A DNA stretch of 64,000 nucleotides from Actinomadura barringtoniae. GTDB taxonomy: Bacteria > Actinomycetota > Actinomycetes > Streptosporangiales > Streptosporangiaceae. Each line of letters starts with the position of its first letter. The stretch's first letter is position 1. The stretch covers positions 144,882-208,881 of the forward strand of contig NZ_JAGEOJ010000021.1 of the NCBI RefSeq assembly GCF_017573505.1, written 5' to 3'. Shown here piece after piece: positions 43,585 to 51,262 of the stretch. Below the pieces are notes generated by a model that searched no databases, was not told the DNA's origin, and saw nothing but the letters and a program-made list of their open reading frames with translations. The position numbers and the translations under genes are program-made.

Positions 43585-44490
43585 ATGTCGATTCCCCGCC
43601 ACATGCCGATCGCGCCCACCGGGCTGCGCCGCCTCGCGCCCGGAGCGGGGATCAGCGCCCACCACCACGACGAGAACCAGATCGTCTACGCCGCCGCCGG
43701 CGTGCTGTCGCTGACGACAGATCGGGGACGTTGGATCGCCCCGGCCACGCAGGCGATCTGGGTGCCCGCCGGAACCGTCCACGAGCATCGCGCCTACGGC
43801 CGTACGGACATTCACCTGCTCGGTCTGCCGCTGGACGCCAACCCGCTGAACCTCCAGGCCCCGGCCGTCCTCGCCGTCGGCCCGCTGCTCCGCGAGCTGA
43901 TCATCGAGTACACGCGGGGCTCTGAGGCCGGGGATGCGGCCGACTACGACTGGACTTCAGCTGGCCTCGACCGGACCTCGGCCGACCGCGACCGGGCTCC
44001 GGCCAGCCTCGACGCTTCTGCCAGCCTCGACCGGACTTCGGCTGGCCTCGACCGGAACTCGGCTGAGCGCGATCAGAATTCGGCTGAGCTCAACCGGAAT
44101 TCGGCCGAGCGTGATCGGCTCCGGGCCGTTCTGCTCGACCAGCTCCGGCATTCGCCGCGCAACCCCGTTCACCTGCCGACGCCGCACGATTCCCGGCTGG
44201 CCGCCGTCTGCGCGCTGCTGCACGAGGACCCGGCCGACGGCCGACCGCTGGCTCGGCTCGGCGCCCAGGTCGGGGCCAGCGAACGCACGCTGTCGCGGCT
44301 GTTCCGCGAGGAGTTCCACATGACGTTCCCGCAGTGGCGCACGCAGCTTCGCCTGCACCACGCGCTGATCCTGCTGGCGGAGAACGTCCCGGTCACCGTG
44401 GTGGCGCACCGCTGCGGCTGGGCGTCGGCGAGCGCGTTCATCGACGTCTTCCGCCGTACGTTCGGCCATACGCCCGGCCGCAGCCGCTGA
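43585..44490 (+). CDS. AraC regulator with cupin N-terminus and heptad-repeat linker
   Basis: 301 residues. Cupin-like N-terminal half (ISAHHHDENQIVYAAAGVLSL, PAGTVHEHRAYG), AraC DNA-binding domain at the C-terminus (LARLGAQVGASERTLSRLFREEFHMTFPQWRTQLRL, second HTH through FIDVFRRTFGHTP). Between them ~60 residues repeat in sevens (GLDRTSA, ERDQNSA, ELNRNSA). Controls the divergent Fsr-like transporter, probably. Confidence 0.9.
   Translation: MSIPRHMPIAPTGLRRLAPGAGISAHHHDENQIVYAAAGVLSLTTDRGRWIAPATQAIWVPAGTVHEHRAYGRTDIHLLGLPLDANPLNLQAPAVLAVGPLLRELIIEYTRGSEAGDAADYDWTSAGLDRTSADRDRAPASLDASASLDRTSAGLDRNSAERDQNSAELNRNSAERDRLRAVLLDQLRHSPRNPVHLPTPHDSRLAAVCALLHEDPADGRPLARLGAQVGASERTLSRLFREEFHMTFPQWRTQLRLHHALILLAENVPVTVVAHRCGWASASAFIDVFRRTFGHTPGRSR
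43945..44125 (+). repeat. In-frame 21-bp repeats inside the AraC gene
   Basis: About eight imperfect copies of CTCGACCGGACTTCGGCTGGC, each encoding a heptad (LDRTSAG and variants), with Leu or Arg every seventh residue, which could support a short coiled coil. The frame is kept throughout. Confidence 0.85.
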
Positions 44491-44498
44491 ACGCCACG

Positions 44499-45047
44499 TC
44501 AGCGCGGCGGCGCCAGGCCGTTGAAGATGACCGCCAGAGTCCGCTGACGCAGGTCCAGGTCCCAGCCTCCGTGGACCGCGCCCTGGCAGGCGGCCGCCAG
44601 CAGGGCAACGACCTCGTCGGTCCTGACCTCCGCACGTACGGCCCCGGCCTCTTGGGCGCGGCTCAGCAGCTTCGCGATCCCGCCGTTCAGCAGCTGAACG
44701 GCCCCGGCGATCTGAAGGTCGTCCCCGTTCTGCGCCAGCAGTTCGACGACCGTCTTCTTATGCGCGGCCTGCTCGACCGTACGGCTGAAGAACGTGAAAA
44801 GCCCGCCCGCGCCATCGGCACTGGCCAGCTCCTCGGCTTCCCCGGTGAGCCGTTCCAGGAGGCCTTTCATGATCGCTTGGAGGAGCGCCTGCTTGGTGGG
44901 GAAGTGGCGGAAGATCGTTCCGATCGCCAGGCCCGCCCTCGCCGCGACCTCCTCGGTCGAGGCGGACGGACCGCGTTCGGCGAAGACCTCTTCGGCGGCC
45001 GCGAGGATGCGCGCGCGGTTGCGGCGCGCGTCGGCGCGCTGTGGCAT
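44499..45047 (-). CDS. TetR-family repressor
   Basis: 182 residues from ATG 45047. HTH ASTEEVAARAGLAIGTIFRHFPTKQALLQAI and a helical ligand domain. Divergent from the SnoaL-like gene at 45118; two perfect palindromes fill the gap (see operators), which strongly suggests that it represses both itself and that gene. Confidence 0.92.
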   Translation of the reverse strand: MPQRADARRNRARILAAAEEVFAERGPSASTEEVAARAGLAIGTIFRHFPTKQALLQAIMKGLLERLTGEAEELASADGAGGLFTFFSRTVEQAAHKKTVVELLAQNGDDLQIAGAVQLLNGGIAKLLSRAQEAGAVRAEVRTDEVVALLAAACQGAVHGGWDLDLRQRTLAVIFNGLAPPR

Positions 45048-45053
45048 TGACAA

Positions 45054-45071
45054 GATGAGTCTCCACTCATC
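45054..45071. promoter_or_regulatory. TetR operator, site 1
   Basis: GATGAGT-CTCC-ACTCATC, a perfect seven-base inverted repeat with four-base spacer, starting seven bases before the tetR start codon. Same half-site ATGAGT/ACTCAT as site 2. Confidence 0.8.
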
Positions 45072-45079
45072 ATTCTGAA

Positions 45080-45097
45080 CATGAGTTTCCACTCATC
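45080..45097. promoter_or_regulatory. TetR operator, site 2
   Basis: ATGAGT-TTCC-ACTCAT core (45081-45096), perfect six-base half-sites with the same four-base spacing as site 1; centres are 26 bases apart. It lies 20 bases before the SnoaL-like start. Confidence 0.8.
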
Positions 45098-45117
45098 TTA
45101 TCCCGCGGGAGGATCTC

Positions 45118-45546
45118 ATGTCCGCCACGCAGCACGTCCTCAGCCCGCGCGAGCTCAGCCCGCGCGAGGTCTTCGACCACATGCGCCGCCGCTGGCTGAA
45201 CGACGAATCCATCGGTGACCTGCTGGCCGAGGACGTCGTCCTCGAGACACCGTTCGCCCCGCCCGGCAGGCCCACCCGCATCGAGGGCCGCGACCGCTTC
45301 CTGGCCATCGCCGAGCCACAACGCGCCGCACTCCCCGTCCGCTTCGAGGCGGCCCCCGTCCTCGCCGTCCACGACACCCTCGACCCCGAGGTCATCGTCG
45401 TCGAGTACGAGCTCGCCGGAACGATCACCACGACCGGCCGCAAGGCCTCCGCCCCGTTCATCGGAGTGCTCCGCGCCCGCGACGGGAAGATCGTTCAGTG
45501 GCGCGAGTACCAGCACACGCAGGCCATGGCCGCCGCCCTCGCCTGA
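45118..45546 (+). CDS. SnoaL-like/NTF2-fold protein
   Basis: 142 residues (VFDHMRRRWLNDESIGDLLAEDVVLETPFAPPG, VVEYELAGTITTTG, DGKIVQWREYQHTQAMA), an NTF2/SnoaL-like fold. Target of the divergent TetR protein through two operators. Function not assigned. Confidence 0.88.
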   Translation: MSATQHVLSPRELSPREVFDHMRRRWLNDESIGDLLAEDVVLETPFAPPGRPTRIEGRDRFLAIAEPQRAALPVRFEAAPVLAVHDTLDPEVIVVEYELAGTITTTGRKASAPFIGVLRARDGKIVQWREYQHTQAMAAALA

Positions 45547-45615
45547 CCACCGCGCCGCTGGGCCAGCCGCGCTAGGGGATGGACAGAACACGTTCTGAGA
45601 AAAGTGCGGTCCGGG

Positions 45616-45642
45616 TGTCGAGAACGTGGCGTCGGCTCCGTC
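45616..45642 (+). promoter_or_regulatory. Predicted ECF42-type promoter 1 (for the PPOX gene)
   Basis: TGTCGA (45616-45621) and CGTC (45639-45642) are 17 bases apart, and both elements recur with identical spacing in front of the DGPF gene. The pattern agrees with the TGTCGA/CGTC type described for ECF42 sigma factors (from memory of the family). The distance from CGTC to the start codon is 50 bases. Confidence 0.65.
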
Positions 45643-45692
45643 CCAGGTGCAACAAGGGGCCACGAGGGGCCACGCGACGAGGGAGGACCGCC

Positions 45693-46193
45693 ATGGAGCC
45701 GAACGAGATCACCGAGATCCTGAGCCGGCCGTACAGCCAGGAACTGCTGGCCCGCGACATCACCCGCCTGGCGTACGTGGCCAAGGACGGCACGCCGCGC
45801 ACCATCCCGATCGCGTTCGCGTGGAACGGCTTGGAGGTCGTCATGTGCACTCCGAAGAACGCGCCGAAGCTTCAGGCCTTGAGCGAGAACCCGATGGTCG
45901 CGCTGACGATCGACACCGAGGTGCACCCGCCCAAGATCCTGCTCATCCGCGGCAGGGCCGAGCTGGACTACGTCGACGGCATTCCAGACGAGTACCTCCA
46001 GGAGACCAGCAGCTACGAGATGACGCCTGAGCAGCGGGTCGAGTGGGAGGCGGGGATTCGTTCGCTCTACAGCGACGGCATGGTCCGGATCGTCGTCACC
46101 CCGACCTGGGCGAAGCTGATCGACTTTGAGACGACGCTGCCGAGCCCGGTCGAGGAACTGGTCCGGCAGCAGCAGGAACGTCAGCAGGCCTGA
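45693..46193 (+). CDS. Pyridoxamine 5'-phosphate oxidase-family protein
   Basis: 166 residues; split-barrel flavin fold with ITRLAYVAKDGTPRTIPIAFAWNG and MVALTIDT, VHPPKILLIRGRAELD. Flavin- or F420-binding oxidoreductase, substrate unknown. GGGAGG precedes ATG 45693. Preceded by a promoter and leader nearly copied in front of the DGPF gene, so likely controlled by the sigma factor at 46728. Confidence 0.85.
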   Translation: MEPNEITEILSRPYSQELLARDITRLAYVAKDGTPRTIPIAFAWNGLEVVMCTPKNAPKLQALSENPMVALTIDTEVHPPKILLIRGRAELDYVDGIPDEYLQETSSYEMTPEQRVEWEAGIRSLYSDGMVRIVVTPTWAKLIDFETTLPSPVEELVRQQQERQQA

Positions 46194-46244
46194 GCTGCGT
46201 GGACGTGGAATCTGCGAAGTCCGCCAGAAAACGTCGCGCTGAGA

Positions 46245-46271
46245 TGTCGAGAACCCGCGTGCGGCTTCGTC
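46245..46271 (+). promoter_or_regulatory. Predicted ECF42-type promoter 2 (for the DGPF-sigma operon)
   Basis: TGTCGA (46245-46250) and CGTC (46268-46271), spacing 17, 52 bases before the DGPF start. The leader after it (CCAGGGGCACCAGCGGCCACGA) resembles that after promoter 1. Autoregulation by the sigma factor is the expected mode. Confidence 0.7.
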
Positions 46272-46323
46272 CCAGGGGCACCAGCGGCCACGATGGGCCG
46301 CACGACGAACGAGGAGACCCACG

Positions 46324-46731
46324 ATGAAGTACCTGATCCTGAAGCACTACCAAGGCGGCCCGGCCCCCTTCGTCGACTACGGGTCGATGGACCAGTGGAC
46401 GCCGGAGGAGGTCGACGCGCACATCCGGTTCATGGAGGACTTCGGGGACCGCTTGAAGGAGACCGGCGAGTTCGTCGACGCCCAGGCGCTGTCGCCCGAG
46501 GGCGCGTTCATCCGGTACGACGGCGAGGGGCGCCCGCCGGTGACCGACGGCCCGTTCGCCGAGACCAAGGACCTCATCGCCGGCTGGTACATCATCGACG
46601 TGGAGTCCTGGGACCGCGCGGTCGAGCTGGCCGGTGAACTCTCCGCGGCCCCGGGCGCGGGCGGCAAGCCGATCCACGAGTGGCTCGAGGTCCGCCCGTT
46701 CTACGCCGATCCGCCCACGGTGACCGAGTGA
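46324..46731 (+). CDS. YCII/DGPF-domain protein
   Basis: 135 residues; DGPFAETKDLIAGWYIIDV is the DGPF signature of the YCII-related family, nearly always coupled with ECF42 sigma factors. GAGGAG precedes ATG 46324. Its stop overlaps the sigma-factor GTG. Role likely in sensing or detoxification; not settled. Confidence 0.92.
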   Translation: MKYLILKHYQGGPAPFVDYGSMDQWTPEEVDAHIRFMEDFGDRLKETGEFVDAQALSPEGAFIRYDGEGRPPVTDGPFAETKDLIAGWYIIDVESWDRAVELAGELSAAPGAGGKPIHEWLEVRPFYADPPTVTE

Positions 46732-47873
46732 ACGAGCCTCTGCTGCGGGAGCTGGTGCCCGCGGTGATCGGTGTCCTCGTCCGCCGCGGAGCAGATTTCG
46801 CGGCGGCCGAGGACGCCGTGCAGGACGCCCTTGTCGAGTCCGTACGGGTGTGGCCGGACGACCCGCCGCGCGACCCCAAGGGCTGGCTGGTCACCGTGGC
46901 CTGGCGCAAGTTCCTCGACGCCTCCCGTGCCGACTCCTCCCGCCAGCGGCGCGAGGAACGCGTCGAGGCCGAGCCCCTGCCAGGTCCCGCCGAGGCGGCG
47001 GACGACACGCTCCAGCTGTACTTCCTGTGCGCGCACCCGTCGCTGACACCGGCGTCGGCCGTCGCGCTCACGCTCCGCGCGGTCGGCGGCCTGACCACGC
47101 GGCAGATCGCGCAGGCCTACCTCGTACCGGAAGCGACCATGGCCCAGCGGATCAGCCGGGCCAAGAAGACCGTCTCGAGCGTCCGGTTCAACCAGCCCGG
47201 CGACGTCGCCACCGTGCTTCGCGTGCTCTACCTGGTCTTCAACGAGGGCTACTCGGGCGACGTCGACCTCGCCGCCGAGGCGATCCGGCTCACCCGCCAG
47301 CTGGCGATCAAGACCGGCCATGAGGAGGTCGCGGGCCTCCTCGCGCTCATGCTCCTCCACCACGCCCGGCGCCCGGCCCGTACGAGCCCCGACGGCAGGC
47401 TCGTTCCCCTCGCCGAGCAGGACCGCGGCCTGTGGAACACCCGCCTGATCGCCGAGGGCGTCGACGTACTCCAGACGGCCCTCGCCCGCGACCGCCTCGG
47501 CGAGTTCCAGGCCCAGGCCGCCATCGCCGCGCTCCACGCCGACGCCCAGACGGCCGCCGAGACCGACTGGGTGCAGATCGTCGAGTGGTACGACGAGCTG
47601 GTCCGCCTCACCGACAGCCCCGTGGCCCGCCTCAACCGCGCCGTTGCCATCGGCGAGGCCGACGGCCCACGCGCCGGCCTGGCCGCGCTGGCCGAGCTCG
47701 ACCCCGCCCTGCCCCGCCGTACCGCCGCCCTGGCGTACCTCCACGAGCGCGACGGCGACCCGGCCACCGCGGCACGCCTCTACGCCGAGGCCGCCCGTTC
47801 GGCCCCCAACCTGGCCGAACGCGAGCACCTCACCCGTCAGGCCGCCCGCCTCAACGCCCAACTGCACGGCTGA
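46728..47873 (+). CDS. ECF42-type RNA polymerase sigma factor with C-terminal extension
   Basis: 381 residues from GTG 46728. Sigma region 2 (AAAEDAVQDALVESVRVWPDDPPRDPKGWL), region 4 (GLTTRQIAQAYLVPEATMAQRISRAKK), then ~200 residues of TPR-like extension (LNRAVAIGEADGPRAGLAALAELD) that replaces an anti-sigma factor in this group. Translationally coupled to the DGPF gene. Expected to read the two TGTCGA/CGTC promoters above. Confidence 0.93.
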   Translation: MNEPLLRELVPAVIGVLVRRGADFAAAEDAVQDALVESVRVWPDDPPRDPKGWLVTVAWRKFLDASRADSSRQRREERVEAEPLPGPAEAADDTLQLYFLCAHPSLTPASAVALTLRAVGGLTTRQIAQAYLVPEATMAQRISRAKKTVSSVRFNQPGDVATVLRVLYLVFNEGYSGDVDLAAEAIRLTRQLAIKTGHEEVAGLLALMLLHHARRPARTSPDGRLVPLAEQDRGLWNTRLIAEGVDVLQTALARDRLGEFQAQAAIAALHADAQTAAETDWVQIVEWYDELVRLTDSPVARLNRAVAIGEADGPRAGLAALAELDPALPRRTAALAYLHERDGDPATAARLYAEAARSAPNLAEREHLTRQAARLNAQLHG

Positions 47874-48260
47874 ACGCAGGGCACCGATCTTTCACCACCC
47901 TGGGACTGATCGATGGTCGCTCGCGTCGATGGCGCAGAGCGCTTGGTGCGGAGTGCGGAGTGCGGAGTGCGGAGTGCGATGAGTTTCGGGGGACCCGGCG
48001 GTCTGAGTGTGTGAGTGACCGACCACCAAGACCTAGCGAGCGACGCAGAAACCGCAGAGGGCGCCATCAGCTGGATGGCGCCTCCGTCATATCGCGCCCT
48101 CCGCATATCGCGCCGGATCCCTGTTCCAAGTCGGTTCCAAGTGCCCTCCAAACACCCGGGAGCAGCCTTAATACATCGAACCGATGAAGGATCCCCGGTG
48201 CTGACGGCAAGCCTGGCCACCCTTCATGTGCATTCCGAGAACTTGAAAAGGGAGACGACT
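47874..48260. other. 387-base gap with 7-bp tandem repeats
   Basis: No gene found. At 47946-47980 GTGCGGA is repeated five times. The rest has coding-like composition but no plausible start. It holds the promoter of the FAD-linked oxidase; I see no TGTCGA/CGTC pair here. Confidence 0.55.
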
Positions 48261-49571
48261 ATGACGATCAACGATGTGCGCGGTGTCCTCAAGGGGAGCG
48301 TGCTGCTGCCCGATGACGACGGCTTCGAGCAGGCGGCCACTGCGTGGAACCTCACCGTCAGACAGCCGGTCGCGGCCGTGGTGGAGGCCGCGGACGTCGA
48401 TGACGTGGCGGCGCTCGTACGCTACGCACGACGGGCGGGCATGACGGTGGCCGCGCAGCCGACCGGGCATGGCGCCTCCGGTGACGTTGAGGGCCTGATC
48501 CTGCTTCGTACAGGCCTGCTGAACGACGTTGAGGTACGCGCGGAGGAGCGCGTGGCCCGGGTGGGCGCGGGCGCGAAGTGGGGGCAGGTGCTGGCGGCGG
48601 CCGGTCCGCTCGGTCTGGCCGGCCTGTCCGGCAGCGCGCCGGGGGTCGGCGTGACCGGCTACACCCTGGGCGGCGGGATCGGCTGGTTCAGCCGCAAGTA
48701 CGGCTACGCCTCCGACAGCGTGCGGGCGATCGAGATCGTGGACGCCGACGGCGAGCCCGGCCGGGTGACCGCCGAGTCCGACCCCGAGCTGTTCTGGGCA
48801 CTGCGCGGCGGTGGCGGGGACTTCGCGGTGGTGACCGCCCTCGAACTCGACCTCTACCCAGTGCCCACCATGTACGGCGGGCGCGTCGTCTGGCCGGAGC
48901 ACCGCATCGGTGAGGTGTACGACGCCTTCCTGGAGATCACCGCCGAGGCGCCCCGTGAACTGAGCGTCTGGATCAACCGGTTCCAGCCACCCGGCGCGCC
49001 GCCGATGGTCACGCTCGATCTGGCCTACCTCGGGGATACGGCCCAAGGGCGCGACCACCTGGTTCGTCTCGACAAGATCGAGGGTGCGATCTCTGACAGC
49101 CGCGGCGTCGTTCCGGTCGCCGACCTGGGCGACATCACCGCCGAGCCCACCGACCCGGCCCCCTCCATCGTCCGTTCGGAGCTGCTCGCAGGCCTGGACG
49201 CGGACGCGGTGGAGCTCCTGCTGGCCAAGCCGGTCGAGCCCCTCATCAACATGCAGATCAGGCACCTGGGCGGAGCGCTCTCCGAGCCGGGCAGCGGAGC
49301 CGGTGCGAGCGGCGCGGTGGCCGAGCCGTACCTCCTGAGCCTGCTGGGTCTAGGCCTGCCGCACACGGCCGATGCCACGCGTGCCAAGCAGGCCGACGTA
49401 GTGGCCGATCTGGAGGGCTACATCAGCGGCCGCAAGCCGTTCAACACTCTGGCTCCTGGCGAGACGGCGGCGCAGGCCTTCCCCGGCAGCACGATCGCGC
49501 GCCTGAGGGAGATCAAGCAGGCCCGCGACCCGCAGAACGTGCTCCGCGCCAACTACCCGGTGCTCGCGTAG
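48261..49571 (+). CDS. FAD-linked (BBE-type) oxidase
   Basis: 436 residues. FAD-binding PCMH domain with AAQPTGHGASGD, where His is the probable covalent flavin site, and GVGVTGYTLGGGIGWFSRKYGYASD; the C-terminal berberine-bridge-like end RDPQNVLRANYPV is present. No signal peptide, so cytosolic. ATG 48261 follows GGGAGA. Substrates in this family range from sugars to alkaloid-like compounds. Confidence 0.9.
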   Translation: MTINDVRGVLKGSVLLPDDDGFEQAATAWNLTVRQPVAAVVEAADVDDVAALVRYARRAGMTVAAQPTGHGASGDVEGLILLRTGLLNDVEVRAEERVARVGAGAKWGQVLAAAGPLGLAGLSGSAPGVGVTGYTLGGGIGWFSRKYGYASDSVRAIEIVDADGEPGRVTAESDPELFWALRGGGGDFAVVTALELDLYPVPTMYGGRVVWPEHRIGEVYDAFLEITAEAPRELSVWINRFQPPGAPPMVTLDLAYLGDTAQGRDHLVRLDKIEGAISDSRGVVPVADLGDITAEPTDPAPSIVRSELLAGLDADAVELLLAKPVEPLINMQIRHLGGALSEPGSGAGASGAVAEPYLLSLLGLGLPHTADATRAKQADVVADLEGYISGRKPFNTLAPGETAAQAFPGSTIARLREIKQARDPQNVLRANYPVLA

Positions 49572-49690
49572 CCCGGCTCCACCGCCGCACCCGGCTCCAC
49601 CGCCGCTAGCCCGGCTCCACCGCCGCTCTCAGAACGATTCACAAGCTCACTAACGGCCGTCCGAGCGGCCTACAACGACCCCGGACATAC

Positions 49691-49722
49691 GTCAGGGCGG
49701 CACCTGCTGGTGCCGCCCTGAC
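49691..49722 (-). terminator. Terminator of the original tRNA-Ser(GGA) locus
   Basis: GTCAGGGCGGCACC and GGTGCCGCCCTGAC form a perfect 14-bp stem around a TGCT loop, 22 bases beyond the 3' end of the tRNA fragment and in its direction. It marks the chromosomal side of the attachment site. Confidence 0.75.
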
Positions 49723-49743
49723 GTTCTGCCTGGTGAGGCGGTG

Positions 49744-49797
49744 CGGAGGATACGAGATTCGAACTCGTGAGGCGTTGCCACCAACACGCTTTCCAAG
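49744..49797 (-). other. 3' half of tRNA-Ser(GGA): left attachment site (attL) of the element
   Basis: Read leftward: TTGGAAA anticodon loop (anticodon GGA), GCGTG, a serine-type variable arm, T arm ACGAG-TTCGAAT-CTCGT, acceptor 3' strand ATCCTCC and discriminator G. The sequence right of 49797 does not pair to make the anticodon stem, D arm or acceptor 5' strand, so the gene is cut at the anticodon stem. This is how tRNA-targeting elements leave the distal end, with the restored gene at the other end. Confidence 0.75.
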
Positions 49798-50111
49798 TCT
49801 GTGGATCTTCGTACGCCCATGATCGGCGGCGTACTCCGCACTCGCTCAAGCCGTGGTCACCCTGGCGAGGGAGCAACCTCCGTTTGCGGCCGGACGGCGG
49901 CGAACGGGCCTGAGCGAACCTCGGACGGCGAGCAATTGAGACTAGAACTGAGACTGATCGACGGCCGCTACTGGCCGAGGTGAGCCCTTGCTCGACCAAA
50001 AGCGGATCAGCACGGGCTCAGGTTCCACAAGAGTGACCGTCGGTGGGCTCGCGAACCTCATTGACCTGGGTTCTACTGAGACCACCCTCAGTGCCCAAGC
50101 AAGGTGGTGAC
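49798..50111. other. 314-base gap at the element's left end
   Basis: No gene supported. Holds CTCCGCAC near 49834, an inverted match to the acceptor end GTGCGGAG at 49741, which may be part of the integrase arm sites. Also the promoter of the HNH gene. Confidence 0.45.
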
Positions 50112-50759
50112 ATGGCAGGCCCCCGATCTTACGACCGGAACACTGTTTCATCGCTCGGCTACGTCAGTGGCGGGCGGTGCTATTACCCCGGATGCCCAGA
50201 GCCAGTGTTCCGGAAGGACGGAGAAACCTGGTATCTCATAGGCGAGATCGCCCACATCAAAGCCGCTAATCTCAATGGGCCTCGCTATGACCCACACATG
50301 AGTGACGACGAACGGCGTGCTGTGGCGAACCTCGTCATCTTCTGCGACCCTCACCACGACAGAGTCGACAAGAAGGCTAACGAGAAGATCTTTCCTGTCG
50401 AGACTCTCGTGCGCTGGAAAGCTCAAATTGAAGCGGACCCCCACGAAGCCGTTCGCCGCCTTCGCGAGGTCTCGCCTGAAGGGCTGCGCAAGATCGTCTC
50501 AGAGGGCCTAGAGCAGCACGACACGCTTCTGGTTCGCGCCATCGATCGGCTTGAGGAGTCCGATCGCCAGGCTGCCAACCTAATGAGAGACCTTATCGAC
50601 GAACTGACTGAGGCCTATAGCCTCCAACGTCGCAGACTTAATCCCGACCTTGTAGAGGAACTTAGTTCTGCCAGCAGACGCCTCTACGCAATGAGCGGCA
50701 TGATCGAGACGTTCGACAATGCCGTACGACGAGCCGAAAGATTGCAGTGGGATCAATGA
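50112..50759 (+). CDS. HNH-like nuclease resembling the Cap5 N-terminus, with coiled C-terminus
   Basis: 215 residues from ATG 50112 (AAGGTGGTGA). Residues ~15-100 carry GRCYYPGC, IGEIAHIKA, GPRYDPHMSDDERRAVANLVIFCDPHHDRVDKK, the pattern of an HNH nuclease as found fused to SAVED in CBASS Cap5 effectors. The C-terminal ~110 residues are helical (LDRLEESDRQAANLMRDLIDEL) and there is no SAVED domain or nearby cyclase. GC is visibly lower than in neighbours. Placed first inside the att site, a usual place for defence cargo. A DNA-cutting defence effector or a regulator is possible; neither is shown. Confidence 0.65.
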   Translation: MAGPRSYDRNTVSSLGYVSGGRCYYPGCPEPVFRKDGETWYLIGEIAHIKAANLNGPRYDPHMSDDERRAVANLVIFCDPHHDRVDKKANEKIFPVETLVRWKAQIEADPHEAVRRLREVSPEGLRKIVSEGLEQHDTLLVRAIDRLEESDRQAANLMRDLIDELTEAYSLQRRRLNPDLVEELSSASRRLYAMSGMIETFDNAVRRAERLQWDQ

Positions 50760-50879
50760 GGTGAGGTGGTTGGGGACGCAGGGGCGTGGCAAGCGCGGGC
50801 ATGGAGTCGCCTAATGGACTGCGCCCGTTGAAACGCCTACGGGTCTGGTGAGCGGGCGCCCCGCCGAGGGAATCACGTG

Positions 50880-50896
50880 CGAGAGATCATCTCTCG
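50880..50896. terminator. Inverted repeat between convergent genes
   Basis: CGAGAGAT-C-ATCTCTCG, an eight-base near-perfect palindrome in the 284-base gap between the HNH gene and the leftward block. A possible bidirectional terminator or a binding site; no T-run. Nothing else coding is seen in 50760-51043. Confidence 0.35.
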
Positions 50897-51043
50897 TGCC
50901 CACCTACAGGAGTGGGCCACGGGGCACCCGCCGTCTATGCGGCCGGAGAGAGAGCGGGGAGGGACGGAGAGCGGGGGGTAAGCCGTCCGCGCGGCGGCGC
51001 GGGCTCACTCGCCCTCCGTCCCCCTCGGGCTCTCTCCGAGCGG

Positions 51044-51262
51044 TCAGTACGAGCCGTACGGTGGCCGGTCGTCGTACCCCGGCCCGTACGTCTGGCTGTA
51101 CGTGGAAAGGGAGACGTACGAGCGTCCCGGCCGGGACGCCTCGGCACCGTTCGCAATGCCAGGGCAGCACAGCGGGTACTGCTCGGCCGTGCAGCATGCG
51201 GCGGCCGCGCCCTCGGGCGTGTGCCTGCCGGGCCTGCGCTTACGGAAGAGCCGCATGGCCAT
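51044..51262 (-). CDS. Small Cys/Tyr-rich peptide
   Basis: 72 residues from ATG 51262; the start overlaps the stop of the upstream 154-residue gene (TGATG), so translation is coupled. A basic N-terminus (MAMRLFRKRRPGRHTPEG) leads into CCTAEQYPLCCPGI (four Cys) and a Tyr/Gly-rich C-terminus (TYSQTYGPGYDDRPPYGSY). No known family. Could be a cofactor- or metal-binding peptide, a membrane-surface peptide, or a peptide precursor; no modifying enzyme is nearby. Confidence 0.55.
   Translation of the reverse strand: MAMRLFRKRRPGRHTPEGAAAACCTAEQYPLCCPGIANGAEASRPGRSYVSLSTYSQTYGPGYDDRPPYGSY

Noticed and set aside
49744..49845. A complete tRNA-Ser(GGA)
   Set aside because: The 3' half is perfect but the other side does not form an anticodon stem, D arm or acceptor strand beyond GGAG, so it is a fragment.
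50112..50759. A CBASS operon
   Set aside because: Only an HNH-like protein is present; no cyclase, SAVED domain, E1/E2 or JAB gene lies nearby.
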